Assembly (NCBI RefSeq): GCF_036924595.1
Contig: NZ_JAZHRV010000001.1
Coordinates: 1,488,001-1,552,000, forward strand
Direction of reading: 5' to 3'
DNA from: Bradyrhizobium algeriense
GTDB lineage: Bacteria; Pseudomonadota; Alphaproteobacteria; Rhizobiales; Xanthobacteraceae
DNA length: 64,000 bases
Below are positions 42,869 through 50,582 of this stretch, in pieces. The position numbers were made by a program, and so were the translations under genes. Each line of letters starts with the position of its first letter. The first letter of the stretch is position 1. Under the pieces are notes generated by a model. That model saw only the letters and a program-made list of their open reading frames with translations. It did not search any database and was not told where the DNA came from.

Positions 42869-44359
42869 ATGGTCAGGCAAAAACAGGTTTGTATCATCGG
42901 CGCCGGCGTATCCGGTCTGGCCGCTGCAAAAGCCTTCGCCGCGCGCGGACATCAAATCACGATCGTCGAGCGCAGCGGCGATCTCGGTGGCGTCTGGGAG
43001 CCGGCGCGGTCCTATCCCGAGGTGCAAACGCAAAGCCCGAAGGATCTCTATCGTTACACCGACAAGGCGATGCCGGATTCCTATCCGGAATGGCCGAAGG
43101 GCCCGCAGGTCCACGCCTATCTGACTGAATACGCCAAGGACAACGATCTCCTCGGTGCCATCAGCTTCAACACGGCCGTGGTGCAGATGGATCGCCGGCC
43201 CGATTCGGCGCCCGGCTGGCGGATCGAGCTGCGGGGGCCGGACGGCGGTGTCCGTTACGAGGATTTCGATTTTGTCGCAGTTTGTACCGGGCAGTTCAAC
43301 GAGCCCCAGACACTCAGCCTGCCCGGTGAAGACACTTTCACGGCGCAGGGCGGGCGCATCCTGCACTCCTCGCAGTACAACGATCCGATGATCGCCAAGG
43401 GCCGGAGGATCGTCGTGCTCGGCGGTTCGAAGTCGGCGACGGATATTGCGGTCAACGCCGTCAATTCGGGCGCTGCCGAAGTGACGCTGGTGTACCGCGA
43501 GCCGGTGTGGCGGATTCCCTATTTCATCGGCGGCCTGGTCAATTTCAAACGCATTCTCTACATCCGCGCGCAGGAGGAGATGTTCAGGAGCTGGGGCATC
43601 GGCGTGATGTCGCAGTTCGCGCATGCGGTCGCAAAGCCGCTCGTCTGGGCAAACTGGCGTGGACTGGAGAGCCTGCTGAAAGTTCAGCTCAAGCTCGGCA
43701 AATGCGACATGGTGCCGAAAGAGCGGATCGAGGATGGTGTCAATTGCGCGGTGCCGATCGCCACGCCAGGATTCTTTCCGATGGTCGCCGACGGCCGCAT
43801 CAAGGCCATCAGAGGCAGCTTTGCGCGCTACGACGGCAATTCGATCGTGACGACCGGCGGGCAGCGCGTCCAGGCCGATGTCGCCGTGCTCGCGATCGGC
43901 TACAAACTGGGCGTGCCGTTCCTGCCGCAGGCGTACCGCGAGAAGCTGGTCGATCCCGACGGGCAATACCGGCTCTATCGGCTGATCGCCAATCCGGACC
44001 TGCCCGAGATGGGATTCGTCGGTTTCAATTCCAGCTTCTGCACGGTGCTGTGCGCTGATCTCGCGGCGAACTGGCTGGTGCGCTACGCCGATGGCCAGCT
44101 CGCCCGTCAGCCGACGCCGAAGGAGATGCGGGACAACATCGAGATGATGTTGCATTTCAAGCGCGTCGAACGGCCGGCGGCCGGCATCTATGGCGGCCTG
44201 TGCGTGGCGCCCTATCACTTCAAGCATTTTGACGAATTGCTGGCGGATATCGGGGTGTCCGGACGCCGGGCCAATCCGCTGGTGGAGAAATTTACCCCGC
44301 CCGACGCCGCGGCCTATGGCCGCTTCCTGGCCGCGGCGCCGGCCTACCGCGCGTCCTGA
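42869..44359 (+). CDS. Flavin-containing monooxygenase (FMO/Baeyer-Villiger-like)
   Basis: This 496-residue class B flavoprotein monooxygenase has the FAD motif CIIGAGVSGLAAAKAF at residues 8-23. A cofactor-binding stretch follows (VCTGQFNEPQTLSLPG), then GRILHSSQYND, which corresponds to the FxGxxxHxxxY fingerprint in weakened form. The NADPH Rossmann motif is VVLGGSKSATDIAVNA. It may oxidise an amine, sulfur or ketone intermediate of the pathway; the substrate is unknown. It lies between cupin B and the CoA ligase gene, whose upstream region contains palindrome site 5. Confidence 0.88.
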   Translation: MVRQKQVCIIGAGVSGLAAAKAFAARGHQITIVERSGDLGGVWEPARSYPEVQTQSPKDLYRYTDKAMPDSYPEWPKGPQVHAYLTEYAKDNDLLGAISFNTAVVQMDRRPDSAPGWRIELRGPDGGVRYEDFDFVAVCTGQFNEPQTLSLPGEDTFTAQGGRILHSSQYNDPMIAKGRRIVVLGGSKSATDIAVNAVNSGAAEVTLVYREPVWRIPYFIGGLVNFKRILYIRAQEEMFRSWGIGVMSQFAHAVAKPLVWANWRGLESLLKVQLKLGKCDMVPKERIEDGVNCAVPIATPGFFPMVADGRIKAIRGSFARYDGNSIVTTGGQRVQADVAVLAIGYKLGVPFLPQAYREKLVDPDGQYRLYRLIANPDLPEMGFVGFNSSFCTVLCADLAANWLVRYADGQLARQPTPKEMRDNIEMMLHFKRVERPAAGIYGGLCVAPYHFKHFDELLADIGVSGRRANPLVEKFTPPDAAAYGRFLAAAPAYRAS

Positions 44360-44440
44360 CGGAGGAGGGGTTCCCATGGCGCTGCCGCTGCCGCAGGCCA
44401 GTATCGGCGGTGGGCAGGGGCGATTCCACACTTGCGAAAA

Positions 44441-44462
44441 ATTGTTTTAAGCCTAAAATGAT
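44441..44462. promoter_or_regulatory. Regulon palindrome, site 5 (upstream of CoA ligase)
   Basis: The core TTTTAAGCCTAAAAT is the closest to a perfect palindrome among the six sites. It lies 69 bases before the ligase ATG. Confidence 0.68.
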
Positions 44463-44530
44463 TTGCGAGACGGCTTGCCGGACGTCCTCGATATTGATCT
44501 CGAGCCTTTCATTGATGGAAGCGAGGGGAG

Positions 44531-46228
44531 ATGAAAATGTCACCCAGCCGGACCCTTGGTCAGCCTCTTGGCCCATCGGGCCATATCGATGACTTTGCGC
44601 GGCGAAATCTGCCGCCGTCCGACCAATGGCCGGACCTGCTGCTCGACCGGCCCGAGTTTCAGTATCCGGAATATCTCAATGCCGCGGTCGAACTGACTGA
44701 CCGCATTGTCGAGAAAGGCTGGGGCGATCGGATCGCGCTGATCGGCAACGGCCGCCAGCGCACTTACAAGGAACTGGCCGATTGGTCCAACCGCCTCGCG
44801 CATGCGCTGGTGGAGAACTACGGCGTCAAGCCCGGCAACCGCGTCCTGATCCGTTCCGGCAACAATCCCGCGCTGGTCGCGGCCTGGCTTGCGGCCACCA
44901 AGGCCGGCGCGGTCGTCGTCAACACCATGCCGATGCTGCGCGCCGGCGAGCTGAGCAAGATCGTCGACAAGGCCGAGATTGCGCTGGCGCTGACCGACAG
45001 CCGCATTGCCGATGAACTGGTTGCGTGCGCGAAGACCAGCCGCTTTCTCAAGCAGGTGGTGAATTTCGACGGCACGTCCAACCATGATGCCGAGCTCGAC
45101 CGGATAGCGCTGAACAAGCCGGTAAAGTTCGAAGCCGTGAGAACGGGACGCGACGATGTAGCCCTGCTTGGATTTACGTCGGGCACCACGGGCGAACCCA
45201 AAGCGACGATGCATTTCCATCGCGACCTGATGATCGTGGCGGACGGCTATGCCAGGGAAGTCCTTGACGTGACCGAAGATGATGTTTTCGTCGGCTCGCC
45301 GCCACTGGCCTTTACGTTCGGGCTCGGCGGGCTCGCAATCTTCCCATTGCGGTTCGGCGCGACCGCAACGCTGTTGGAAAACGCGGCGCCGCCCGAGATG
45401 GTCAAGATCATCGAGACCTACAAGGCCACGATCTGCTTCACCTCGCCGACGGCGTATCGCGCGATGATGGCCGCGATGGACAACGGCGCTGATCTGTCGT
45501 CGCTGCGGATCGCCGTTTCGGCCGGCGAGACGTTGCCGGCGCCGGTATTCGAAAACTGGACCCGCAAGACCGGCAAGACCATTCTCGACGGCATCGGCTC
45601 GACGGAACTGCTGCACATCTTCATCACCAACCGCGTCGGCGACGCGGTCGCGGGAACGACGGGACATCCGGTCGCGGGCTATGAGGCAAAAATCGTCGAC
45701 GACGACATGAATGAATTGCCACCTGATACCATCGGCAAGCTTGCGGTGCGCGGCCCGACCGGATGCCGCTATCTCGCCGATAAGAGGCAATCCAACTACG
45801 TGCGCGACGGCTGGAATCTGACAGGCGATTCGTTTGTTCGCGACGCGACTGGCCGGCTGTCCTTTGTGGCCCGTTCGGACGACATGATCGTCTCCTCCGG
45901 CTACAACATCGCCGGTCCCGAGGTCGAAGCGGCGCTGTTGTCGCATCCTGCTGTCGCCGAATGCGGCGTGGTCGGCGCGCCCGACGAGGCTCGCGGCATG
46001 ATCGTCAAGGCCTACGTGGTTCTGGCGGGTGGCGCCATGGGCGACGCCGCGCTGACGCAGGCGTTGCAGGATCATGTCAAGCAGACCATTGCGCCGTACA
46101 AATATCCGCGTGCGATCGAATATGTCGCGCAACTGCCGAAGACCGAGACCGGCAAGCTGAGGCGCTTTGCGCTGAGGCAGATGGCTGCGGCCGGAGCTGC
46201 GTCATCGCCTGATGTCGCCGCGGAGTGA
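44531..46228 (+). CDS. 2-aminobenzoate-CoA ligase (benzoate-CoA ligase family)
   Basis: This 565-residue ANL-family enzyme forms an aryl-CoA from the acid, ATP and CoA. The P-loop motif is GFTSGTTGEPKATMHFH near residue 213. The A5-type motif is ILDGIGSTELLHIF. The A8 hinge region is FVARSDDMIVSSGYNIAGPE. The A10 Lys lies in LPKTETGKLRR. Close relatives activate benzoate and 2-aminobenzoate. With KynU producing anthranilate and an aminobenzoyl-CoA enzyme in the same regulon, anthranilate is the best substrate. A second ATG two codons later is an alternative start. Confidence 0.92.
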   Translation: MKMSPSRTLGQPLGPSGHIDDFARRNLPPSDQWPDLLLDRPEFQYPEYLNAAVELTDRIVEKGWGDRIALIGNGRQRTYKELADWSNRLAHALVENYGVKPGNRVLIRSGNNPALVAAWLAATKAGAVVVNTMPMLRAGELSKIVDKAEIALALTDSRIADELVACAKTSRFLKQVVNFDGTSNHDAELDRIALNKPVKFEAVRTGRDDVALLGFTSGTTGEPKATMHFHRDLMIVADGYAREVLDVTEDDVFVGSPPLAFTFGLGGLAIFPLRFGATATLLENAAPPEMVKIIETYKATICFTSPTAYRAMMAAMDNGADLSSLRIAVSAGETLPAPVFENWTRKTGKTILDGIGSTELLHIFITNRVGDAVAGTTGHPVAGYEAKIVDDDMNELPPDTIGKLAVRGPTGCRYLADKRQSNYVRDGWNLTGDSFVRDATGRLSFVARSDDMIVSSGYNIAGPEVEAALLSHPAVAECGVVGAPDEARGMIVKAYVVLAGGAMGDAALTQALQDHVKQTIAPYKYPRAIEYVAQLPKTETGKLRRFALRQMAAAGAASSPDVAAE

Positions 46229-46259
46229 ACACTTTGAATTGCATGAAGGAGAACAGCCG

Positions 46260-46733
46260 GTGACCGCGCCTAAAGGCCCCACCTTGACGGTGGTGCCTCA
46301 CCCCAAAACTCCTGACGTGGAGACCGACACCCCGTCGTCCGGCCCGCAAGTGCTGCAGCCGAGCGGCTGGCCGATGCCAAAGGGGTATGCCAACGGCATG
46401 GCCGCCGATGGCCGTCTCGTGGTGACCGGCGGCGTGATCGGTTGGGATACGCAAGGACATCTGGCGCCGGACTTCGTCGCGCAGGTGCGTCAGACGCTCT
46501 CCAATATTTCCGAAATTCTTGCCGAGGGCGGCGCTAGGCCCGAACATCTGGTGCGTTTGACCTGGTATGTAGTTGACATCGAGGAATATCTCGCCAGCCT
46601 GAAAGAACTTGGCCGCGCCTATCGCGAGATTTTTGGCGCGCATTATCCGGCGATGGCGCTGGTGCAGGTAGTGCGTCTGGTCGAGAAAGCCGCCCGCGTC
46701 GAGATCGAAGCTACCGCAGTGGTGCCGCGCTGA
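46260..46733 (+). CDS. RidA/YjgF-family imine deaminase
   Basis: This 157-residue Rid-family protein contains QPSGWPMPKGYANGM, VVTGGVIGWDTQG and the C-terminal VEKAARVEIEATAVVP. Rid proteins hydrolyse enamines and imines; the conserved Arg-binding region VEIEATAVV is present. The GTG start has GAAGGAG eight bases upstream and was preferred to an in-frame ATG inside the ligase gene. It follows the ligase by 31 bases. Ring reduction of aminobenzoyl-CoA gives an enamine/imine, so this protein could release ammonia from that intermediate. Confidence 0.88.
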   Translation: MTAPKGPTLTVVPHPKTPDVETDTPSSGPQVLQPSGWPMPKGYANGMAADGRLVVTGGVIGWDTQGHLAPDFVAQVRQTLSNISEILAEGGARPEHLVRLTWYVVDIEEYLASLKELGRAYREIFGAHYPAMALVQVVRLVEKAARVEIEATAVVPR

Positions 46734-46808
46734 AACCCGCTTATCGGGTGTCGTCTTAGGCTGCTGACGGCGGCTTTCGCGGGCGACCCGGCCCGGGTTG
46801 ACGACCTA

Positions 46809-46885
46809 ATCGTGCTTGGCGAGAACGCGGCCAACCGTGGAGGGATGGACCTCGAACAGGCGAGTCGGCCTCGGACGCGCTCGCT
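46809..46885 (-). pseudogene. Remnant of a recombinase/resolvase C-terminus
   Basis: On the minus strand this stretch encodes RLFEVHPSTVGRVLAKHD followed by a stop. It has the pattern of the helix-turn-helix at the end of serine-recombinase or IS-type proteins. The reading frame breaks a short distance upstream and no catalytic domain is present. It lies between the RidA gene and the VOC gene and is the only recombinase-like trace in this region. Confidence 0.4.
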
Positions 46886-46924
46886 GACATTGGCCACTCT
46901 TCGCCCTTTGTCTTCGTATTGCGC

Positions 46925-47362
46925 TCAGCTGAGTTCTTGGGCGAGTCCGATGAGAAGCCCCTCAGGCCCACGGATGTAGCAGAGCCGATACGCGTCTTTA
47001 TACTGGACTACTTCGCCTACGAGCTGCGCACCGCGCGGGCGGAGCCTTTCAAGCGTCTCGTCGATGTCGTCCACGGCGAACATGACGCGGAGGTAGCCTA
47101 GAGCGTTGACCGGGGCGTTCCGGTGATCTGCGACGACAGGCGGCGTGAGGAAGCGAGAGAGCTCGAGCCGGCTGTGGCCGTCCGGTGTGCGCATCATGGC
47201 AATCTCGACACGCTGATCGCCCAGTCCAGTGACACGTCCGGCCCATTCTCCTTCGATCGTGGTCCGCCCTTCGAGCTCGAGGCCGAGTTCGCGAAAGAAA
47301 TCAATCGTCCCTCCGAGGTCTTCGACGACGATTCCTACGTTGTCCATCCGCTTGAGCGCCAT
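46925..47362 (-). CDS. VOC-family protein (glyoxalase/bleomycin-resistance/dioxygenase fold)
   Basis: This 145-residue protein has two beta-alpha-beta-beta-beta repeats. It begins MALKRMDNVGIVVEDLGG, with a metal-type position, and has MMRTPDGHSRLELSRFLTP in the middle. It ends CYIRGPEGLLIGLAQELS. Family members include lyases, isomerases and small dioxygenases. It lies between the RidA gene and the KynA gene, on the KynA strand but separated from it. Its inclusion in the pathway is possible but not supported by an upstream palindrome. Confidence 0.85.
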   Translation of the reverse strand: MALKRMDNVGIVVEDLGGTIDFFRELGLELEGRTTIEGEWAGRVTGLGDQRVEIAMMRTPDGHSRLELSRFLTPPVVADHRNAPVNALGYLRVMFAVDDIDETLERLRPRGAQLVGEVVQYKDAYRLCYIRGPEGLLIGLAQELS

Positions 47363-47503
47363 GTTTCCAATCTCCAAGGTGTCGCCTGGTCTAACTACGG
47401 ACGCTTGAGGTGCCCCCGACACCGGAGGCCATACGGGCCCGATTCGCTGCTGTCCACATCAGAAGCTTGAATCATGGACCGCCACCCCGTTTCAAACGGT
47501 CTC

Positions 47504-48343
47504 TTAGAGCTCTGTTCGCAGCTTCCAGAGTTCCGGAAAAAGTTCGACCTCGAGCATCTTGCGCAAGTAGGAGACGCCCGACGTGCCGCCGGTTCCGCGC
47601 TTCAGGCCGATGATGCGCTCGACCGTGGTGACGTGGTTGAAGCGCCAGCGGCGGAAATAGTCCTCGAAATCGACCAGCTTTTCCGCGAGCTCGTAGAGCA
47701 TCCAGTGTTTCGCCGGCGACGCATAGACGGTCTTCCAGGCCTCCAAAACCTCGTCGTTTGGCGTGCGCTTGACGCGCCAGTCGGTTCGGCGCGCGTCTTC
47801 GCCGATGTCAAAACCATTGCGCGCCAGCAGCAGCAGCGCCTCGTCATAGAGGCCCGGCTCAGCGAGAATTTCCTCGAGCTTTGCCATGATGTCGGCGCGG
47901 TGGGCGTGCGGGCCAAGCAGCGCCAAATTGCGATTGCCGGCGAGGAACTCGATCGCGCGGTACTGGTACGACTGGAAACCCGAGGACTGCCCGAGCTGAT
48001 CGCGAAACTCGGTGTATTCGCTGGGTGTCATCGTCCGCAACACGTCCCAGGCGGTATTGAGCTGCTCGAAGATCCGGGCGACGCGCGACAGCATCTTGAA
48101 GGCGGGCTGCAACTGGTCTTGGCGTATCGCCTTGATGGCGGAACGGATTTCATGGATGGCGAGCTTCATCCAGAGTTCGGAGGTCTGGTGCTGGATGATG
48201 AACAGCAGTTCGTCATGGGCGTCCGAGAGCGGCTCTTGTGCGCCCAGAACGCGTTCCAGGTGCAGATAATCGCTGTAGGACATGCGCCCTTCGAACGATA
48301 TCTGGGCTCCCTCACGCGAGGGTTCGTCGGGCTTGCCAGTCAT
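47504..48343 (-). CDS. kynA: Tryptophan 2,3-dioxygenase
   Basis: This haem enzyme opens the indole ring of L-tryptophan to N-formylkynurenine. It is 279 residues long, normal for bacterial TDO. Signature segments are [41 protein letters not shown] and [20 protein letters not shown]. The last holds the haem-ligating His and the substrate-carboxylate Thr loop. Its ATG overlaps the KynU stop (ATGA), so the two are translated together. The pair is controlled from the divergent region containing palindrome site 6. Confidence 0.96.
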   Translation of the reverse strand: MTGKPDEPSREGAQISFEGRMSYSDYLHLERVLGAQEPLSDAHDELLFIIQHQTSELWMKLAIHEIRSAIKAIRQDQLQPAFKMLSRVARIFEQLNTAWDVLRTMTPSEYTEFRDQLGQSSGFQSYQYRAIEFLAGNRNLALLGPHAHRADIMAKLEEILAEPGLYDEALLLLARNGFDIGEDARRTDWRVKRTPNDEVLEAWKTVYASPAKHWMLYELAEKLVDFEDYFRRWRFNHVTTVERIIGLKRGTGGTSGVSYLRKMLEVELFPELWKLRTEL

Positions 48344-49533
48344 GTTACGAGCGCCTTCTTGCGGTAATCCGCGGTATCCCAGCGGCGATTGGTCAAGACG
48401 TCGGCGATGATTTCGACTGCCGCGCGAACCTCGGCTTCTCCGATGTAGAGCGGTGTAAAGCCGAAGCGCATCATGTCCGGCGCGCGGAAGTCGCCGATCA
48501 CGTCGCGCGCGATCAGCGCCTGCATGATCGCGTAACCCTCCGGGTGACGAAACGAAACCTGGCTGCCGCGCTGCTTTCCGTCCCGCGGCGAAGCCAGTGT
48601 CAGCTCGGGACAACGCTCTTCGACTTCGCGGACGAACAGGTCGGCCAGCGCGATCGATGCATGGCGCACGTCGGTCATGCTGACACCATCCCAGACGTCG
48701 AGGGCGGCGTCGAGCGCGGCCATCGCAATGATCGGGGGCGTACCGACCCGCATTCGCTCAATGCCCGGTCCGGCGCGATAGCCGAGGTCAAAGGCAAAGG
48801 GCGCGTGATGACCCATCCAACCGGAAAGCGCCGGCCGCGCCGTATCCGCGTGCTTCGGCGCCACATAGATGAAGGCCGGCGCGCCCGGGCCGGCATTGAG
48901 ATATTTGTAGGTGCAGCCGACTGCGAAATCGGCTTCGGTGCCTGACAGGTCGACCGGAATCGCGCCCGCGGAATGCGCCAGATCCCAGACCGTCAACGCG
49001 CCGGCGGCATGCGCCCTGCGCGTCAGTGCGCGCATGTCGTGCAACCGGCCGGTGCGATAGTCGACCTCGGTCAGCATCAGCACCGCAATCGTCTCGTCGA
49101 TGGCGGCTTCGACGTCTTCGGGGGCCACGACCTTCAACTCGTAGCCACGGTCGAGCGATTCAAGCAGACCGCTGGCGATGTAAAGGTCGGAAGGAAAGTT
49201 GCCGGTATCCGACAAGATCACGCGCCGCGACGGATTGAGCTCGAGCGCGGAGGCCAGCGCCTGGTAGACCTTGATGGACAGCGTATCGCCCACTACCACC
49301 GTCCCGTCGACAGCGCCGATCAACCGGCCGATTCGGTCGCCGACACGCCGCGGCTGCGTCATCCACCCGGCGACGTTCCAGCCCTTGATGAGGTGCTTGC
49401 CCCATTCCTCGGATATCATGCGGCCGACGCGATCGGCGGCTGCAACGGGCAGGGGGCCGAGCGAATTGCCGTCCAGATAGATCATGCCATCCGGGATGGC
49501 GAACAGGGATTTTGTTCGCGTGAAATCGGTCAT
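48340..49533 (-). CDS. kynU: Kynureninase
   Basis: This 397-residue PLP enzyme cleaves kynurenine to anthranilate and alanine. It begins [20 protein letters not shown] and has DGNSLGPLP. The PLP-binding Lys is at residue 210 in [12 protein letters not shown], and [14 protein letters not shown] gives the cofactor-stacking Asp and His region. The ATG at MTDF was chosen because the longer frame crosses the operator region. It is the first gene of the kynU-kynA operon and is divergent from the hydrolase gene. Together these three genes make anthranilate for the CoA pathway next door. Confidence 0.95.
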   Translation of the reverse strand: MTDFTRTKSLFAIPDGMIYLDGNSLGPLPVAAADRVGRMISEEWGKHLIKGWNVAGWMTQPRRVGDRIGRLIGAVDGTVVVGDTLSIKVYQALASALELNPSRRVILSDTGNFPSDLYIASGLLESLDRGYELKVVAPEDVEAAIDETIAVLMLTEVDYRTGRLHDMRALTRRAHAAGALTVWDLAHSAGAIPVDLSGTEADFAVGCTYKYLNAGPGAPAFIYVAPKHADTARPALSGWMGHHAPFAFDLGYRAGPGIERMRVGTPPIIAMAALDAALDVWDGVSMTDVRHASIALADLFVREVEERCPELTLASPRDGKQRGSQVSFRHPEGYAIMQALIARDVIGDFRAPDMMRFGFTPLYIGEAEVRAAVEIIADVLTNRRWDTADYRKKALVT

Positions 49534-49580
49534 GTCTTTCCCAGGTCCGCGCCCCGGTGGAATTATTCGCGCGGACATCG

Positions 49581-49602
49581 ATTATTTCAAGCTTAAAATT
49601 TA
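49581..49602. promoter_or_regulatory. Regulon palindrome, site 6 (kynU/hydrolase divergent region)
   Basis: The core TTTCAAGCTTAAAAT matches the shared consensus. It lies 48 bases before kynU and about 80 bases before the chosen hydrolase start, where it could control both divergent units. Confidence 0.68.
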
Positions 49603-49682
49603 TGGGCGAGAAGCGTGCGTCCCGGTATAGACTGGCGGATGGACATCCGCCGGCCCACAAGATCGAATGGAAACCGAACCGC

Positions 49683-50534
49683 GTGATTTTTCATCAGATT
49701 TCCGACTGGAACGACGCCTATGCGAATGCTCCGAACATTCCGGGCGGCGAACGCTGGCCGGCCGCGTGGGTGCAGCCCGCGCAGGCCTATCGCGATGCAC
49801 TCCAGGGCAGCGGCCGCGCGACGCTCGATATCAGCTATGGCGAGCGCGAACGAAACCGCTTCGATCTCTTTGGACCGGAAGGCCGGCCAAACGGCCTGGT
49901 CGTCTTCGTCCATGGCGGATTCTGGAAGGCGCTCGACAAGAGCTTTTGGTCGCATCTCGCGCGCGGATCGGTTGAAAGCGGCTATGCGGTGGCGATGCCT
50001 TCCTACACGCTGTGCCCGACTGTGCGCATCTCCGAAATCACGCGCGAAATTGCCGCGGCCGTCGAGCGCGCCGCCGCGATGGTCGAGGGCCCGCTTTTTC
50101 TGACCGGGCATTCCGCCGGCGGGCATCTGGTGACACGCATGATTTCGGCGACGTCGCCGCTCCCGGACGATGTCCGGGCGCGCATCAGCCACACGGTTTC
50201 CATTTCCGGCGTTCATGACCTTCGTCCGCTGATGAAGGCCGCCATGAATACGGACCTCCGGATCGACGAGGCCGAGGCGCTGGTGGAAAGCCCCGCATTG
50301 CTGGAGCCGATGCAGAATGCACGCGTGACGTGCTGGGTGGGCAGCGCCGAGCGCCCGGAATTCGTCCGCCAGAACGCGCTCCTCGCCAACATCTGGACCG
50401 GGCTCGGCGCGAGAACCTGCATGATCGAAGAACCCGGCCGGCATCATTTCGATGTCATCGACGGGCTCGCCGATCCCGATCACCAACTCACCAGGACGTT
50501 GTTGTCTCCGTGGCCTGCTGAATTTCCGAAATGA
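49683..50534 (+). CDS. Alpha/beta hydrolase, probable kynurenine formamidase
   Basis: This 283-residue serine hydrolase has the HGGFW motif at residues 77-81, the fingerprint of animal and yeast-type arylformamidases. The nucleophile is at residue 143 (TGHSAGGHLV), and a late His lies in PGRHHFDVIDG. It would convert N-formylkynurenine to kynurenine, the step between KynA and KynU. No metal-type KynB is present. The GTG at VIFHQISDWNDAYAN was chosen because homologues of this type begin there and because an upstream ATG at 49602 overlaps the operator palindrome. If that ATG is used the protein gains 27 residues. Confidence 0.85.
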   Translation: MIFHQISDWNDAYANAPNIPGGERWPAAWVQPAQAYRDALQGSGRATLDISYGERERNRFDLFGPEGRPNGLVVFVHGGFWKALDKSFWSHLARGSVESGYAVAMPSYTLCPTVRISEITREIAAAVERAAAMVEGPLFLTGHSAGGHLVTRMISATSPLPDDVRARISHTVSISGVHDLRPLMKAAMNTDLRIDEAEALVESPALLEPMQNARVTCWVGSAERPEFVRQNALLANIWTGLGARTCMIEEPGRHHFDVIDGLADPDHQLTRTLLSPWPAEFPK

Positions 50535-50582
50535 ACGGCGGTCGCGAGGTGGCCTTGCCACCAGGTGGTTCTGACCTACCAG

